A stretch of DNA of 64,000 nucleotides from the NCBI GenBank assembly GCA_947648905.1, contig CANSPP010000001.1, positions 330,114 through 394,113 on the forward strand. The letters are read 5' to 3'. Shown here one piece after another: positions 9,235 to 17,283 of this stretch. The stretch is from an uncultured Clostridium sp. GTDB lineage: Bacteria > Bacillota > Clostridia > TANB77 > CAG-508. The translations under genes were made by a program, and so were the position numbers. Position 1 is the stretch's first letter. Every line of letters starts with the position of its first letter. The notes beneath the pieces are model-generated. The model made no database searches, had not been told where the DNA came from, and saw nothing but the letters and a program-made list of their open reading frames with translations.

Positions 9235-9540
9235 CTATATATAAGATTTGATAATTTTAATGTATTTATTTTTTAGCTTTGTATAAAGCTCTATTTCAAC
9301 ATTATAATTTTCAGTACTTATTTTCGCACCCTTTGTTTGCATAGAGTTTAAAAACAAGGCATTTCTATTCATTAGCTCATTAATAATTGTTTGATTATCA
9401 ACGCATTGAGCTTTTAAAAGACATAACGTAAATAAATTGCTAGAAAGTTGTATTAGCTCTGTAGCATTAATGTTTTCAATGTTTCTTAAAATATCTTTTT
9501 TCATTAAACTAAGTATTTCTTGTTTTACATTTTCATTCAT
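9235..9540 (-). CDS. Hypothetical protein, 101 residues
   Basis: No family recognised. The product is mainly helical and charged, with no membrane span, and has one CLLKAQC segment near residue 40. GAGGTGAT precedes the ATG at a good distance, so it is probably a real gene. It lies on the minus strand upstream of the broken XRE gene. The TAG stop leaves about 160 bp before the XRE start, a gap in which I see no further gene. It could be an accessory regulator of the same small accessory region. Confidence 0.55.
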   Translation of the reverse strand: MNENVKQEILSLMKKDILRNIENINATELIQLSSNLFTLCLLKAQCVDNQTIINELMNRNALFLNSMQTKGAKISTENYNVEIELYTKLKNKYIKIIKSYI

Positions 9541-9647
9541 AAAATATCACCTCATAAGATTAATAATTTGAAATATTAAGTAACACCGATAGTGCAACTA
9601 TATAATAATAACATAATTAGTTACAAAAATCAAGTATAATATTTTTA

Positions 9648-9674
9648 TGCCAAAAAGGTCCGTCCCTAATGGCA
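9648..9674. repeat. TGCCA...TGGCA palindromic intergenic repeat
   Basis: TGCCAAAAAGG, a TCCGT centre, and CCCTAATGGCA. It belongs to the same family as the inverted pair at 28787-28904. Confidence 0.6.
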
Positions 9675-9754
9675 CGTTCTTAATTGCAAAATTAATTGTA
9701 TAAATAAGAAATAAATGGAAAAAATATAATAAAGAATAAAAACAGGAGGTAGAT

Positions 9755-10102
9755 ATGGAGCAAAACAATTTAAAAAATATAATAGTATTAAAAAACTTGC
9801 CATCAAACATAGTAGAAGAAGCGATAGTAATATTAAAAACTAATAGAAAAGCAAAAAAAGTGCAAAAAATAGAGAAAAGAAAAAAGGGGAAAGAACAAGA
9901 AAAAAAGCCAAAACAAAATGAACATATTGTAAAAGAAGCAGAAATGTTGATATCAGACTACATCACTGGAATTGAGGAACAAAAGAATATAAAAAAAGAA
10001 AAGAGTAAAGAAAGCGAAATAAAGTATAGAAGGATTAGAAATTATGCATATATTACAAGTTTTATATTACTAATAGAAAGCATATATTTATTAATAAAAT
10101 AA
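9755..10102 (+). CDS. Small basic protein with a C-terminal membrane anchor
   Basis: A 115-residue protein of unknown function. Residues 30-95 are very rich in Lys and Glu (KKGKEQEKKPK), likely a charged helix. Residues about 96-114 are a single hydrophobic helix (AYITSFILLIESIYLLI), so it is a tail-anchored membrane protein. AGGAGGT lies 6 nt before the ATG. It sits directly upstream of the spoIVFA/spoIVFB pair, and its terminator-like hairpin contains the ribosome binding site of the next gene. Its position suggests a sporulation or envelope role, but there is no direct evidence. Confidence 0.55.
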   Translation: MEQNNLKNIIVLKNLPSNIVEEAIVILKTNRKAKKVQKIEKRKKGKEQEKKPKQNEHIVKEAEMLISDYITGIEEQKNIKKEKSKESEIKYRRIRNYAYITSFILLIESIYLLIK

Positions 10103-10107
10103 GTTAT

Positions 10108-10165
10108 AAAACACTTTTTCCAAACATATAGTTTACAAAGAAACTAAGGAAGAGGTGCTTTTTTT
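10108..10165 (+). promoter_or_regulatory. Terminator-like hairpin sequestering the next gene's ribosome binding site
   Basis: A 14-bp stem pairs 10108-10121 with 10148-10162 (two G-U pairs, one bulge), with a 26-nt loop and a T run touching the ATG at 10166. The 3' arm holds the GAGGTG ribosome binding site, so the structure could end transcription or hide translation of the spoIVFA-like gene. A similar arrangement is at 36602-36636. Confidence 0.55.
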
Positions 10166-11057
10166 ATGGAGAGAACGATATCAACAGAAGAAAGAATAAG
10201 ACGAGCTGAGGAGATTTATCAAAAAAGAAGGCAAGGAAATGCAAGACCGATAGCAATGGTTAATGTAAACAATGATGAGAAAAAAGATATTAGACTATTA
10301 AAGAAAATGATTATTCAAATTCTAGTATGTATAGCAATTTATCTAGTTATATATGCAATACAAAATAATGAATATGTTTTTTCAGAAGATTTTACAAATA
10401 AATTAAATGAAATACTTTCATATGATACTAATTTTGTAGAAATATATAACAACATAAAAGATAATATGCAAGGGATAATGCCAAGCAATACAGAAAATCA
10501 AACTAATCAAGAACAAACTGAAAATAGTGAGCAGGAGAGCTCAAATGCTGAAACTGATATTGAATTTGCTATAGGTGGTTCAGATGAAGCTATGCAAAAT
10601 ATTGAAACACCTACTGAAGAGGCAAAAGAACTAACGCCGGAAGAACAGGAAATAGAAACAGTAAAAAATACAGCTAGTTTTATAAAGCCAGTAGAAGGAG
10701 TTGTAAGCTCAGGATTTGGACAAAGAGAGAGTACGAATGCAATCATTACTAAAAACCATACAGGTACAGATATTGCAGCAAATTTAGGAACAAAAATAAA
10801 GTCAGCAACTGATGGTGAAGTTGTATTGGTGTCTGAAGAAGGCGCATATGGAAAACACATCAAAGTACAAATTGGAGAAGTTAGTATCATATATGCACAT
10901 TGTAATAACATATATGTAAATCAAGGAGATAAGCTCACACAGGGACAAGAGATTGCAGAAGTGGGAAGTACAGGTAATTCAACACGGACCACATTTACAT
11001 TTTGAAATTAGACTTTCAGAAAAGCCAATAAACCCACAAAATATTTTAGAACTGTAG
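10166..11057 (+). CDS. spoIVFA: SpoIVFA-like M23 peptidase-fold membrane protein, needs +1 frameshift at 10985
   Basis: Predicted 296 residues after a +1 shift. There is an N-terminal cytoplasmic part, one membrane span (about 50-68), a Gln/Glu-rich linker, and a C-terminal LytM/M23 domain (about 175-296) with SGFGQRES, HTGTDIAANLGT and KHIKVQIGEVSIIYAHC. In frame 0 translation ends at TGA 11003-11005 as ...STRTTFTF, losing the hallmark HLHFEIR. Skipping the C at 10985 gives GPHLHFEIRLSEKPINP and a stop at 11055. Its place just before the M50 protease matches the SpoIVFA-SpoIVFB pair that controls pro-sigma-K processing in the mother cell. Both HxxxD and HLH motifs are present, whereas B. subtilis SpoIVFA is not catalytic. 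The assignment rests on context; another M23 endopeptidase is possible. Confidence 0.72.
10985..10988 (+). other. Putative +1 recoding site (CGGA)
   Basis: The frame reads ACA, CGG, ACC... Reading CGGA as one glycine restores GPHLHFE, the conserved M23 motif. Confidence 0.75.
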
Positions 11058-11075
11058 GGAGTTTTAAGGACAAAA

Positions 11076-11106
11076 GGGACAAAAAGGAAACGTCCCCAAA
11101 TGTCCC
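11076..11106. repeat. GGGACA...TGTCCC palindromic intergenic repeat
   Basis: GGGACAAAAAGG, an AAACGTCCCC centre and TGTCCC. It is the inverted orientation of the copies at 31283 and 55849, between the spoIVFA- and spoIVFB-like genes. Confidence 0.65.
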
Positions 11107-11119
11107 AAAGGAGAAAAAT

Positions 11120-11785
11120 ATGCGTTTTAGGATTGATTTAAAAATTTTTTTGTTTTTACTTTTGTTTTATTTTACCAAGCAAATAGAAACTTATGTATTG
11201 ATAATTATATTTGCATTAATACACGAATTAGGACATTTAATAGCAGGAATGTTAATGGGAATGAAACCTGAAAAGATTGAATTAAAACCATATGGAGTAA
11301 GTATATCTTTTAAATTGCTTCCAAGTGATTATAACAAAAAGATAGCAAGTGCAAATAAATTGGAAATAAAGAAAATAATTGTAGCGATAGCAGGACCACT
11401 AACAAATTTATTGATGATTGTTATTTTTAATAATGTGAAATTAGGTTTGTTTTCAGGTTTGATGATTATATATGCAAATCTTTTACTTATAATATTTAAT
11501 TTGATTCCAATATATCCATTAGATGGTGGAAGAATTTTAAAAGGAATTTTACATATTTGCTATGGAAAGAGAAAAGCTATAAGATATACAAATAATATTT
11601 CTTTTGTTATATTAATTATGCTAACATTTATTAGTAGCATAGCAGTTTTTTATATGGAGAATATTTCGATTTTTATTATTATAATTTTTCTTTGGGGGTT
11701 ATATATCAAGCAAGATATTGTAGAAAAAAGGAGAAATAAAATTCAAGATTTAATTCAAAAAACTATTGAAATTCGTAACGATTAA
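11120..11785 (+). CDS. spoIVFB: SpoIVFB-like M50 intramembrane metalloprotease
   Basis: A 221-residue polytopic protein with five to six hydrophobic spans. The zinc site HELGH is at residues 35-39 in the first conserved helix, and the third ligand motif YPLDGGR is near residue 136, the usual NPDG-type signature of site-2 proteases. Short length and position after the M23-fold gene match SpoIVFB, which cleaves pro-sigma-K within the forespore-engulfing membrane of the mother cell. GGAG precedes the ATG, and a GGGAC repeat lies just upstream. A general M50 protease outside sporulation is the alternative. Confidence 0.8.
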   Translation: MRFRIDLKIFLFLLLFYFTKQIETYVLIIIFALIHELGHLIAGMLMGMKPEKIELKPYGVSISFKLLPSDYNKKIASANKLEIKKIIVAIAGPLTNLLMIVIFNNVKLGLFSGLMIIYANLLLIIFNLIPIYPLDGGRILKGILHICYGKRKAIRYTNNISFVILIMLTFISSIAVFYMENISIFIIIIFLWGLYIKQDIVEKRRNKIQDLIQKTIEIRND

Positions 11786-11825
11786 TAGTAAACTAATACT
11801 AAAGATAAAAAAGGAGAAATAGCAA

Positions 11826-14594
11826 ATGATAAAAAAATTTTTGAAAGGTCAAAAAGGAATAAGTTTAATTACTTTGACAATAGCAGTAATGGTAATATTA
11901 GTATTAACAAATGTTATAATTCTTAATGTAACAGACAATTTAAGAATTGAAAGACTAAAAGCACTACAAACTGATATATCAAATTTAAGGGATAAAGTAT
12001 CAAACTATTATGCTAAATTTGGTACAATACCTATTGTTGATGTCGAGTATAAAAATATTAATAATATTAAATCTGCTGGATTAATAAGCGAAGTAAATGA
12101 TAGTGGAAGATTTTATGTCATAGATTTAGATAAAATAGAAAATTTAACATTAAACTATGGAAGAGATTATGAGAAAATTACGCCAAGCTCAACAGATACA
12201 GAAATAAATAGTTATACAGATATATATATAATAAATTCAACAAGTCACAATATCTTTTACGTAAAAGGCGTAAAAATTGATAATGATTGGTATTATACAG
12301 ACTATCTTGCAGAAGATATAGACTTAGCACCAATAAATTTAAAATATATAGATAATGTAAGAATACCTGAAGGTTTCTATTATGTAGATGGAAAAAAAGA
12401 TACTGGAATAATTATATCTGATGTTGAAGGTGATGATATACAAAATAGTAAAAAGGGAAATCAATATGTATGGGTTCCAGTAGAAGACTTTGACGAATTT
12501 GTAAGAAAAGATTTTGGAAGACAAAATATAGCAGATGCCAATTTTGTAAATACAGAAAAAACAGCATCAAAATATTATGAAGCAGTAGGTGACGGAGTAT
12601 CAGCAGGAAGCGAAGTTGAGCAAATGTATAGAAGTGTAAAACAAAATAAAGGATTTTACATTGCGAGATTTGAAGCAGGACAAGTATCAGGACAAGTTGT
12701 AAGCAAAAAAGGAGAAAATGTTTACAGCTCAATAAAATGGGGAAATGCTGACGAGACAGGAGGAGCAGTAGCACTAGCAAGAAATGTATATCCAAAAAGT
12801 GCTGATAAAGATGTGATTTCTACTTTATGTTATGGTGTTCAATGGGATGCTATTATGAACTGGGTTAGCAAAGATAATAATTTGTCTAAATATTTAACAG
12901 ATAGTAGTCAGATTGGAAATTATTCTAATAGTACTTCACCAGCAAAAACTGGTTCAAATGATAGTTTCCAAGTAAAAAATATTTATGATTTGGCTGGTAA
13001 TGTTGGTGAGTGGACTATGGAGAATTATAACCAAAATAATTATGTTATAAGAGGTGGAGATTTTTCAAAGACAGACTCAAATTATAAGACTTTGGCTAGT
13101 CGTGCAGGTGGTACTTTGGATTATACTAATGCAAATACTGGTTTTAGAGTTGCGTTGTATTTGAAGGATGATGCGCCAGGTTTTAAAATGCCGAAAGAGG
13201 ATACTGCTGCAAATTCTGATACGACATTGTTTGAAACAGATTATGGTAGAATTGATGTTATATGGTTGGATAAAGATAATAATGTAAGAGAAACACCTGA
13301 ACCACCAATATTAGGAGATTCAATGGAACCTGTAACTTGGACAGAAACAACAGATAGCGAAGGAAAAATTATATCATGGACTGAAGATACAGATGCAAAA
13401 TCTTCTTGGTATGGATATGTACCAGCTACTGGAACAGAAGATAATTTATCTAGTAGGTGGGCAAATGCCAAAAATACAAAAGACGGAAGTTATTTTGTAT
13501 GGATACCACGATATGCATATAGAATAACATATTGCGAAAGTGCGACAAATACAGAACCAATAGGATATTATGACGGATGGGGAATGTGGAAAGCATCAGA
13601 CGGTACAGTGAAATATAAGCTAGATGAAGGTGTAGAAACAGTTGTGTATAATAATACAAAGTATATAGTGCATCCGGCATTTGAAACTAATTTAGATAAT
13701 GGTGGATGGGATAAAGATTTAACAGGATTTTGGTTTGCAAAATATGAGATGAGTAGAGAAAATAGTAGTAATAATGGAGTTACTTGGACAGCTGTAAATA
13801 GTGGTAGTGAAAATACTCAAATTACAGATGCAAATAAGAACTCAGTAAGGGCAGTAAGTAAACCTAATGTAATATCTTGGTTCAATTTACAAATAGGGAA
13901 TTGTTACGCAAATGCATATAATTATGATAGAACAAAAGAAAGTCATTTAATAAAAAATAGTGAATGGGGAGCAGCAGCATATTTAGCACATAGCCAATAT
14001 GGAAGAAACGGATATGAACTAGATTCAAACAATAATAGAAATTCTATAACTGGAAATGGTGGTGGTGTGGTTGGCTCAAAAGCAACACCAAGTTCAGATA
14101 TAAGAAATGCATATAATACAGTAATAGGTGCAAAAGCGAGTACAACAGGAAATGTATATGGGATATATGATATGTCTGGTGGTACTGACGAACCAGCAGC
14201 AGCATTTAATAAATTAGGTTCACCAAATATTTTAACATCTGCTAACAATGTTTATATGACAAATGCTGCTAAAAATGCAAGTGGAGAGTATGTGAGTTCA
14301 AAATATATAACAATATATAGTAATGATGAAGATTCATTTGTAGGGAATGTAACAATACATAAAACAGGAAAAATTGGAGATAATACAAAAGAAGTAAATC
14401 AAGGAGGAATAATGCCAGGAAGTTCTACTGAATTATATTGGAGTTGGTTTCATAATTCTCCTAGTAATGTTTCTACAAGTCTTCCGTTTTATAGCCATGG
14501 AGGAATTTATACAAGTAAAAGTGGGGCGGGTATATTTCATTTAGCGGCTAATAATTCAAGAAATTCACCAATGCGTGTAGTGCTTTGTCCATAA
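11826..14594 (+). CDS. Prepilin-like protein with two FGE-sulfatase/C-type-lectin-fold domains
   Basis: A 922-residue surface protein. Residues 1-40 are a type IV prepilin-like signal: KGQKG, then a hydrophobic stretch starting ISLITLTIAVMVILVL. A pilin-like helix and spacer follow to about 190. Domain 1 (about 200-450) has YVWVPV, GFYIARFEAG, AGNVGEWT and the closing VIRGGDFS...GFRVAL, the formylglycine-generating-enzyme/C-type lectin fold. Domain 2 (about 545-922) repeats the plan with YFVWIPRYAY, FWFAKYEMS, GNVYGIYDMSGG and SHGGIYTSKSG...MRVVL. Catalytic FGE cysteines are not apparent, so a binding role is likely. The fold is often diversified by retroelements, but no reverse transcriptase is in the window. 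Confidence 0.7.
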   Translation: MIKKFLKGQKGISLITLTIAVMVILVLTNVIILNVTDNLRIERLKALQTDISNLRDKVSNYYAKFGTIPIVDVEYKNINNIKSAGLISEVNDSGRFYVIDLDKIENLTLNYGRDYEKITPSSTDTEINSYTDIYIINSTSHNIFYVKGVKIDNDWYYTDYLAEDIDLAPINLKYIDNVRIPEGFYYVDGKKDTGIIISDVEGDDIQNSKKGNQYVWVPVEDFDEFVRKDFGRQNIADANFVNTEKTASKYYEAVGDGVSAGSEVEQMYRSVKQNKGFYIARFEAGQVSGQVVSKKGENVYSSIKWGNADETGGAVALARNVYPKSADKDVISTLCYGVQWDAIMNWVSKDNNLSKYLTDSSQIGNYSNSTSPAKTGSNDSFQVKNIYDLAGNVGEWTMENYNQNNYVIRGGDFSKTDSNYKTLASRAGGTLDYTNANTGFRVALYLKDDAPGFKMPKEDTAANSDTTLFETDYGRIDVIWLDKDNNVRETPEPPILGDSMEPVTWTETTDSEGKIISWTEDTDAKSSWYGYVPATGTEDNLSSRWANAKNTKDGSYFVWIPRYAYRITYCESATNTEPIGYYDGWGMWKASDGTVKYKLDEGVETVVYNNTKYIVHPAFETNLDNGGWDKDLTGFWFAKYEMSRENSSNNGVTWTAVNSGSENTQITDANKNSVRAVSKPNVISWFNLQIGNCYANAYNYDRTKESHLIKNSEWGAAAYLAHSQYGRNGYELDSNNNRNSITGNGGGVVGSKATPSSDIRNAYNTVIGAKASTTGNVYGIYDMSGGTDEPAAAFNKLGSPNILTSANNVYMTNAAKNASGEYVSSKYITIYSNDEDSFVGNVTIHKTGKIGDNTKEVNQGGIMPGSSTELYWSWFHNSPSNVSTSLPFYSHGGIYTSKSGAGIFHLAANNSRNSPMRVVLCP

Positions 14595-14605
14595 AATTAT
14601 AAAAT

Positions 14606-14643
14606 AAAGAGTTTACCAATAATAAAATAGGTAAGCTCTTTGT
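14606..14643 (+). terminator. Rho-independent terminator
   Basis: AAAGAGTTTACC pairs with GGTAAGCTCTTT (one G-U) after the prepilin-like gene. Confidence 0.75.
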
Positions 14644-15087
14644 TTATGCGATAAAAAATGTAACAAAGTAAGAAAATAAAATATAATTAAGTGTATGACA
14701 ATACAAAAAACGTAAATACTAACAAAAAAAGGAGAGAAGAGCAATGTCGAAATTTGTCATATTTTGCGATGAGTTTTTTTGTAAATTTTCGTAAAATTAT
14801 TGCAAAAGAGAAAAAAATTTGGTATTATATGGAAAGTAATAATATTGCTACTTATGTTGCAATAAAATTCTAATTAGAAAAATAAAATTTAAATTAAATC
14901 AAATAAATTAAATCAACTTTGAGAAGATTAAAATTTAAAATCAAATAAGTTTTGATATAAGTTATTTTTTAAAACGAAATAATCAAAACTAAATCGAAAT
15001 TAAAACCCAAAAAAGTAAGAAATTAAATACGTGTACGTAAACAAAGAGCAATAAAAGTAACAACAACATTACCAATAAATAAAAATT
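14644..15087. other. Intergenic AT-rich stretch with a possible 16-residue ORF
   Basis: No established gene seen. A micro-ORF at 14744-14794 (MSKFVIFCDEFFCKFS) has GGAG nine bases upstream, and TGTCGAA, a perfect Spo0A box, overlaps its start (14745-14751). TTGCAA (14800-14805), 17 nt and TATTAT (14823-14828) could be a promoter, but nothing recognisable follows it before 15088. The rest is A/T-rich sequence. A small RNA or peptide is possible. Confidence 0.3.
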
Positions 15088-15128
15088 TACACCAAAGTAT
15101 TGTCAAAGACAAAATATTGGTGTATAAT
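15088..15128 (+). promoter_or_regulatory. Promoter overlapped by an inverted repeat, upstream of the Rpn-family gene
   Basis: TTGTCA (15100-15105), 17 nt, TATAAT (15123-15128). The promoter lies within an imperfect dyad (15088-15104 with 15108-15124; TACACCAA ... TTGGTGTA), which could be an operator or an RNA hairpin. Confidence 0.5.
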
Positions 15129-15147
15129 AAGAAAGGAATGAACATTA

Positions 15148-16077
15148 TTGAATAAAAACAAAGAAGAAAGAAAAAAATTACCACTAACAAGTGACATAGT
15201 ATTTAAAAGGGTATTTTCAAAAGAAGGAAATGAGGATATATTAAAAGCTTTATTAGAAGCAATATTGGATAAAACAATACAACAAGTAATAGTAAAGAAC
15301 CCAGAATTACCAAAGAATTTATATGACAGTAAAGCCGGAGTACTAGACGTAAAAGTAGAAATAGACGAAAACATAATATGTGACGTAGAAATGCAGGTAC
15401 AAGACTTTGGCAATATAGACAAAAGAAGCTTGGTTTATATGGCTACATTAGAGACAGAAGGAATAAAAAAAGGCGAAGATTATAAACAAGCTAAAAAAGT
15501 TATAGCAATAAACTTATTAAACTTCGAATATTATAAAAGAAACAGCTATCATAACATAGCACATATGAAATTCGAAAAAACAAAAGAGAATGAATATGTA
15601 AATATGGGTTATAGTGATGAAGAAGAACTAGCAACAAATGACTTGGAAATGCACTTTATAGAAATACCAAAATTTGAAAAGAAAAATCCAGGAACTAATA
15701 CAAAGCTGGAACAATGGCTTTGGTTGTTAGCAGGAAGGGAGGAAAAATTAGAGATGGCTAGAAAGAATAATAAAGAAATTGATAAGGCCATAGATATAAT
15801 AAACCAAATGAGTATGGATGAAAAAGAATGGAATTTGTACATATCAAGACAAAGAGCAATTTGGGACTTCAATACAGGCATCAGTGAGGCAAAGAGACAA
15901 GGCTTAGAAAACGGATTGAGACAAGGAATAGAAGAGGGACTAAAGCAAGGAATAGAAGAAGGCGTGAAACTGGAAAAATTAGAGATTGCTAAAATTATGT
16001 TAAAAAAAGAAATTGACATACAAACAATAGAAGAAATTACAGGATTAACAAAAGATGAAATAGAAAAATTAAAATAA
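15148..16077 (+). CDS. Rpn-family PD-(D/E)XK nuclease/putative transposase
   Basis: A 309-residue protein of the Rpn/PDDEXK_2 group (recombination-promoting nucleases, often annotated as transposases). The N-terminus has the usual LPLTSDIVFKRVFSKEGNEDIL, then VEIDENIICDVEMQV near residues 70-84 carrying the D...E-x-Q metal site. The C-terminal third is the family's GxxxGxxxG repeat helix (GLENGLRQGIEEGLKQGIEEG) ending in a small HTH-like tail. The start is TTG 15148 with AAAGGA upstream; an ATG at 15138 stops after four codons. These proteins are host-encoded and cut DNA in recombination assays. The gene is solitary, with its own promoter and terminator. Confidence 0.8.
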   Translation: MNKNKEERKKLPLTSDIVFKRVFSKEGNEDILKALLEAILDKTIQQVIVKNPELPKNLYDSKAGVLDVKVEIDENIICDVEMQVQDFGNIDKRSLVYMATLETEGIKKGEDYKQAKKVIAINLLNFEYYKRNSYHNIAHMKFEKTKENEYVNMGYSDEEELATNDLEMHFIEIPKFEKKNPGTNTKLEQWLWLLAGREEKLEMARKNNKEIDKAIDIINQMSMDEKEWNLYISRQRAIWDFNTGISEAKRQGLENGLRQGIEEGLKQGIEEGVKLEKLEIAKIMLKKEIDIQTIEEITGLTKDEIEKLK

Positions 16078-16094
16078 AATACATAAACAAACAT

Positions 16095-16121
16095 AAAAGG
16101 GGTTGTAAAAAGCTCCTTTTA
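16095..16121 (+). terminator. Probable terminator after the Rpn-family gene
   Basis: AAAAGGGG pairs with CTCCTTTT (one mismatch) across a 10-nt loop. Confidence 0.5.
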
Positions 16122-16238
16122 TTGCATTTGAAAACTCAAATAGGTGAGAGAAAATTCCGCTCGAAAGTACGTGAGTGTTTATATTTCCTATTATAATATT
16201 TCATACTTTAAAAAAAGAAATAAAACAAATCAAAAGTG

Positions 16239-16267
16239 TTGAACTTAAATCAAGAGTGTGGTATTAT
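16239..16267 (+). promoter_or_regulatory. Promoter of the prepilin/BspA-type gene
   Basis: TTGAAC (16239-16244), 17 nt, TATTAT (16262-16267). It makes the upstream GTG at 16258 an unlikely start. Confidence 0.5.
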
Positions 16268-16347
16268 TTCGGTATAAAAGCAGTATAAATGTAAAAAATA
16301 TATTATATGTATTGCAATGTAAACGAAAGAAAGGATTAAAAAGGAGA

Positions 16348-17283
16348 ATGAAAGAACAAGAACAAAAAACAAACAGCAGGGGGATTACATTAATAGCTTT
16401 AATTATTACCATAGTAATTTTACTAATACTAGCAGGAATTGTATTAGGTACACTAAAAGGAAGAAACGGAATAATAAAAAAAGCAGATGAAGCAGATTTA
16501 AAAACCACTCATCTAGGAGTGAAAGAGAGAATGGAGTTTTTAGCACTTCAAAGGGAATCGTATAGAGATGAAACTGATTTCATAGAATATTTGAAGTCAA
16601 AAGGCTATATAGATGATGATGGAATAATAAACATAAAAAAAGTATTTGATAAAGGATCAAATTACGGCAATGGAACTAATGAAAAGGATGTATATAAAAT
16701 TGTTAAAGATGATAAATATTTATTAAATTATTATGATAAAAGTGGTGTTGCAACTGAGATTTGGTCTATGAAAAATGATACTATTTCTGTTGGGGATAAT
16801 GATGCATCGGAAGATAGAGTTGAAGGCTCTAATGTAACTTGGATTTATGAAGAAGACTCTAATGGAGATTTGATTATTACGGGAGTTGGGGATTTTAAAT
16901 TGCAGGTATATGCATATAATATAGTGGCAGAGTCAGAAATAGAGACATTGAAAATTCCATCTCATATAGCAAATAAGAAAGTTGTAGAAGTAAGTTGGAA
17001 ACTGGAGAGCAGTAATGTAGATACTCAATGGTATAGATACCATGGTAACCAAGATAAGATTTTGGGGATAAAAGAAATTATTTATTCCAATACTATAAAA
17101 AAAATAAGTAGTGATGTTGGCTTTGAAGATTTAACTAATGTAATAATTCCTAATAGTGTTGTTTCTATTAGCTCGGACGCGTTTGATCGTTGCTCAAATG
17201 TAACAGTAACACTTCAAAAAGGCAGCACACTAGAAATACCAGCTAACAAATGGGGAGCAAAAGATGTTATCAGAGAACAATAA
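16348..17283 (+). CDS. Prepilin-like surface protein with BspA-type leucine-rich end
   Basis: Predicted 311 residues from ATG 16348. Residues about 9-35 form a prepilin-type segment: SRG, then ITLIALIITIVILLILAGI. A helical part follows. The C-terminus (about 260-300) resembles BspA/LRR_5 repeats, with ITNVIIPNSV-like and ISSDAFDRCSN elements. It is probably exported through a pilin-like pathway and exposed on the surface; function unknown. The AAGGAG at 16341 is only 1 nt from this ATG, so initiation may use AAAGGA at 16330 or a TTG at 16315. A longer frame from 16258 would contain CGG at 16270 but overlaps the promoter. Its end overlaps the next gene by 20 bp. Confidence 0.6.
   Translation: MKEQEQKTNSRGITLIALIITIVILLILAGIVLGTLKGRNGIIKKADEADLKTTHLGVKERMEFLALQRESYRDETDFIEYLKSKGYIDDDGIINIKKVFDKGSNYGNGTNEKDVYKIVKDDKYLLNYYDKSGVATEIWSMKNDTISVGDNDASEDRVEGSNVTWIYEEDSNGDLIITGVGDFKLQVYAYNIVAESEIETLKIPSHIANKKVVEVSWKLESSNVDTQWYRYHGNQDKILGIKEIIYSNTIKKISSDVGFEDLTNVIIPNSVVSISSDAFDRCSNVTVTLQKGSTLEIPANKWGAKDVIREQ

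Noticed and set aside
9598..9810. Minus-strand ORF of 70 codons overlapping the start of the tail-anchored protein gene
   Set aside because: It covers the intergenic repeat and the ribosome binding site of the plus-strand gene; composition is not coding-like.
14440..14594. Diversity-generating retroelement
   Set aside because: No reverse transcriptase or template repeat is present in the window; only the lectin-like fold is suggestive.
14691..14873. A 60-codon ORF in the gap after the prepilin gene
   Set aside because: It starts without a proper ribosome binding site, is Lys/Asn-rich in its first half and overlaps the better-placed micro-ORF at 14744.
15148..16077. Insertion sequence carrying a transposase
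   Set aside because: Rpn-family proteins are often labelled transposase, but I see no terminal inverted repeats on both sides or target duplication.
16258..16347. Upstream extension of the prepilin/BspA gene from GTG 16258, which contains CGG at 16270
   Set aside because: The segment overlaps a promoter (TTGAAC, TATTAT) and has no ribosome binding site. It is therefore not counted as a CGG site.
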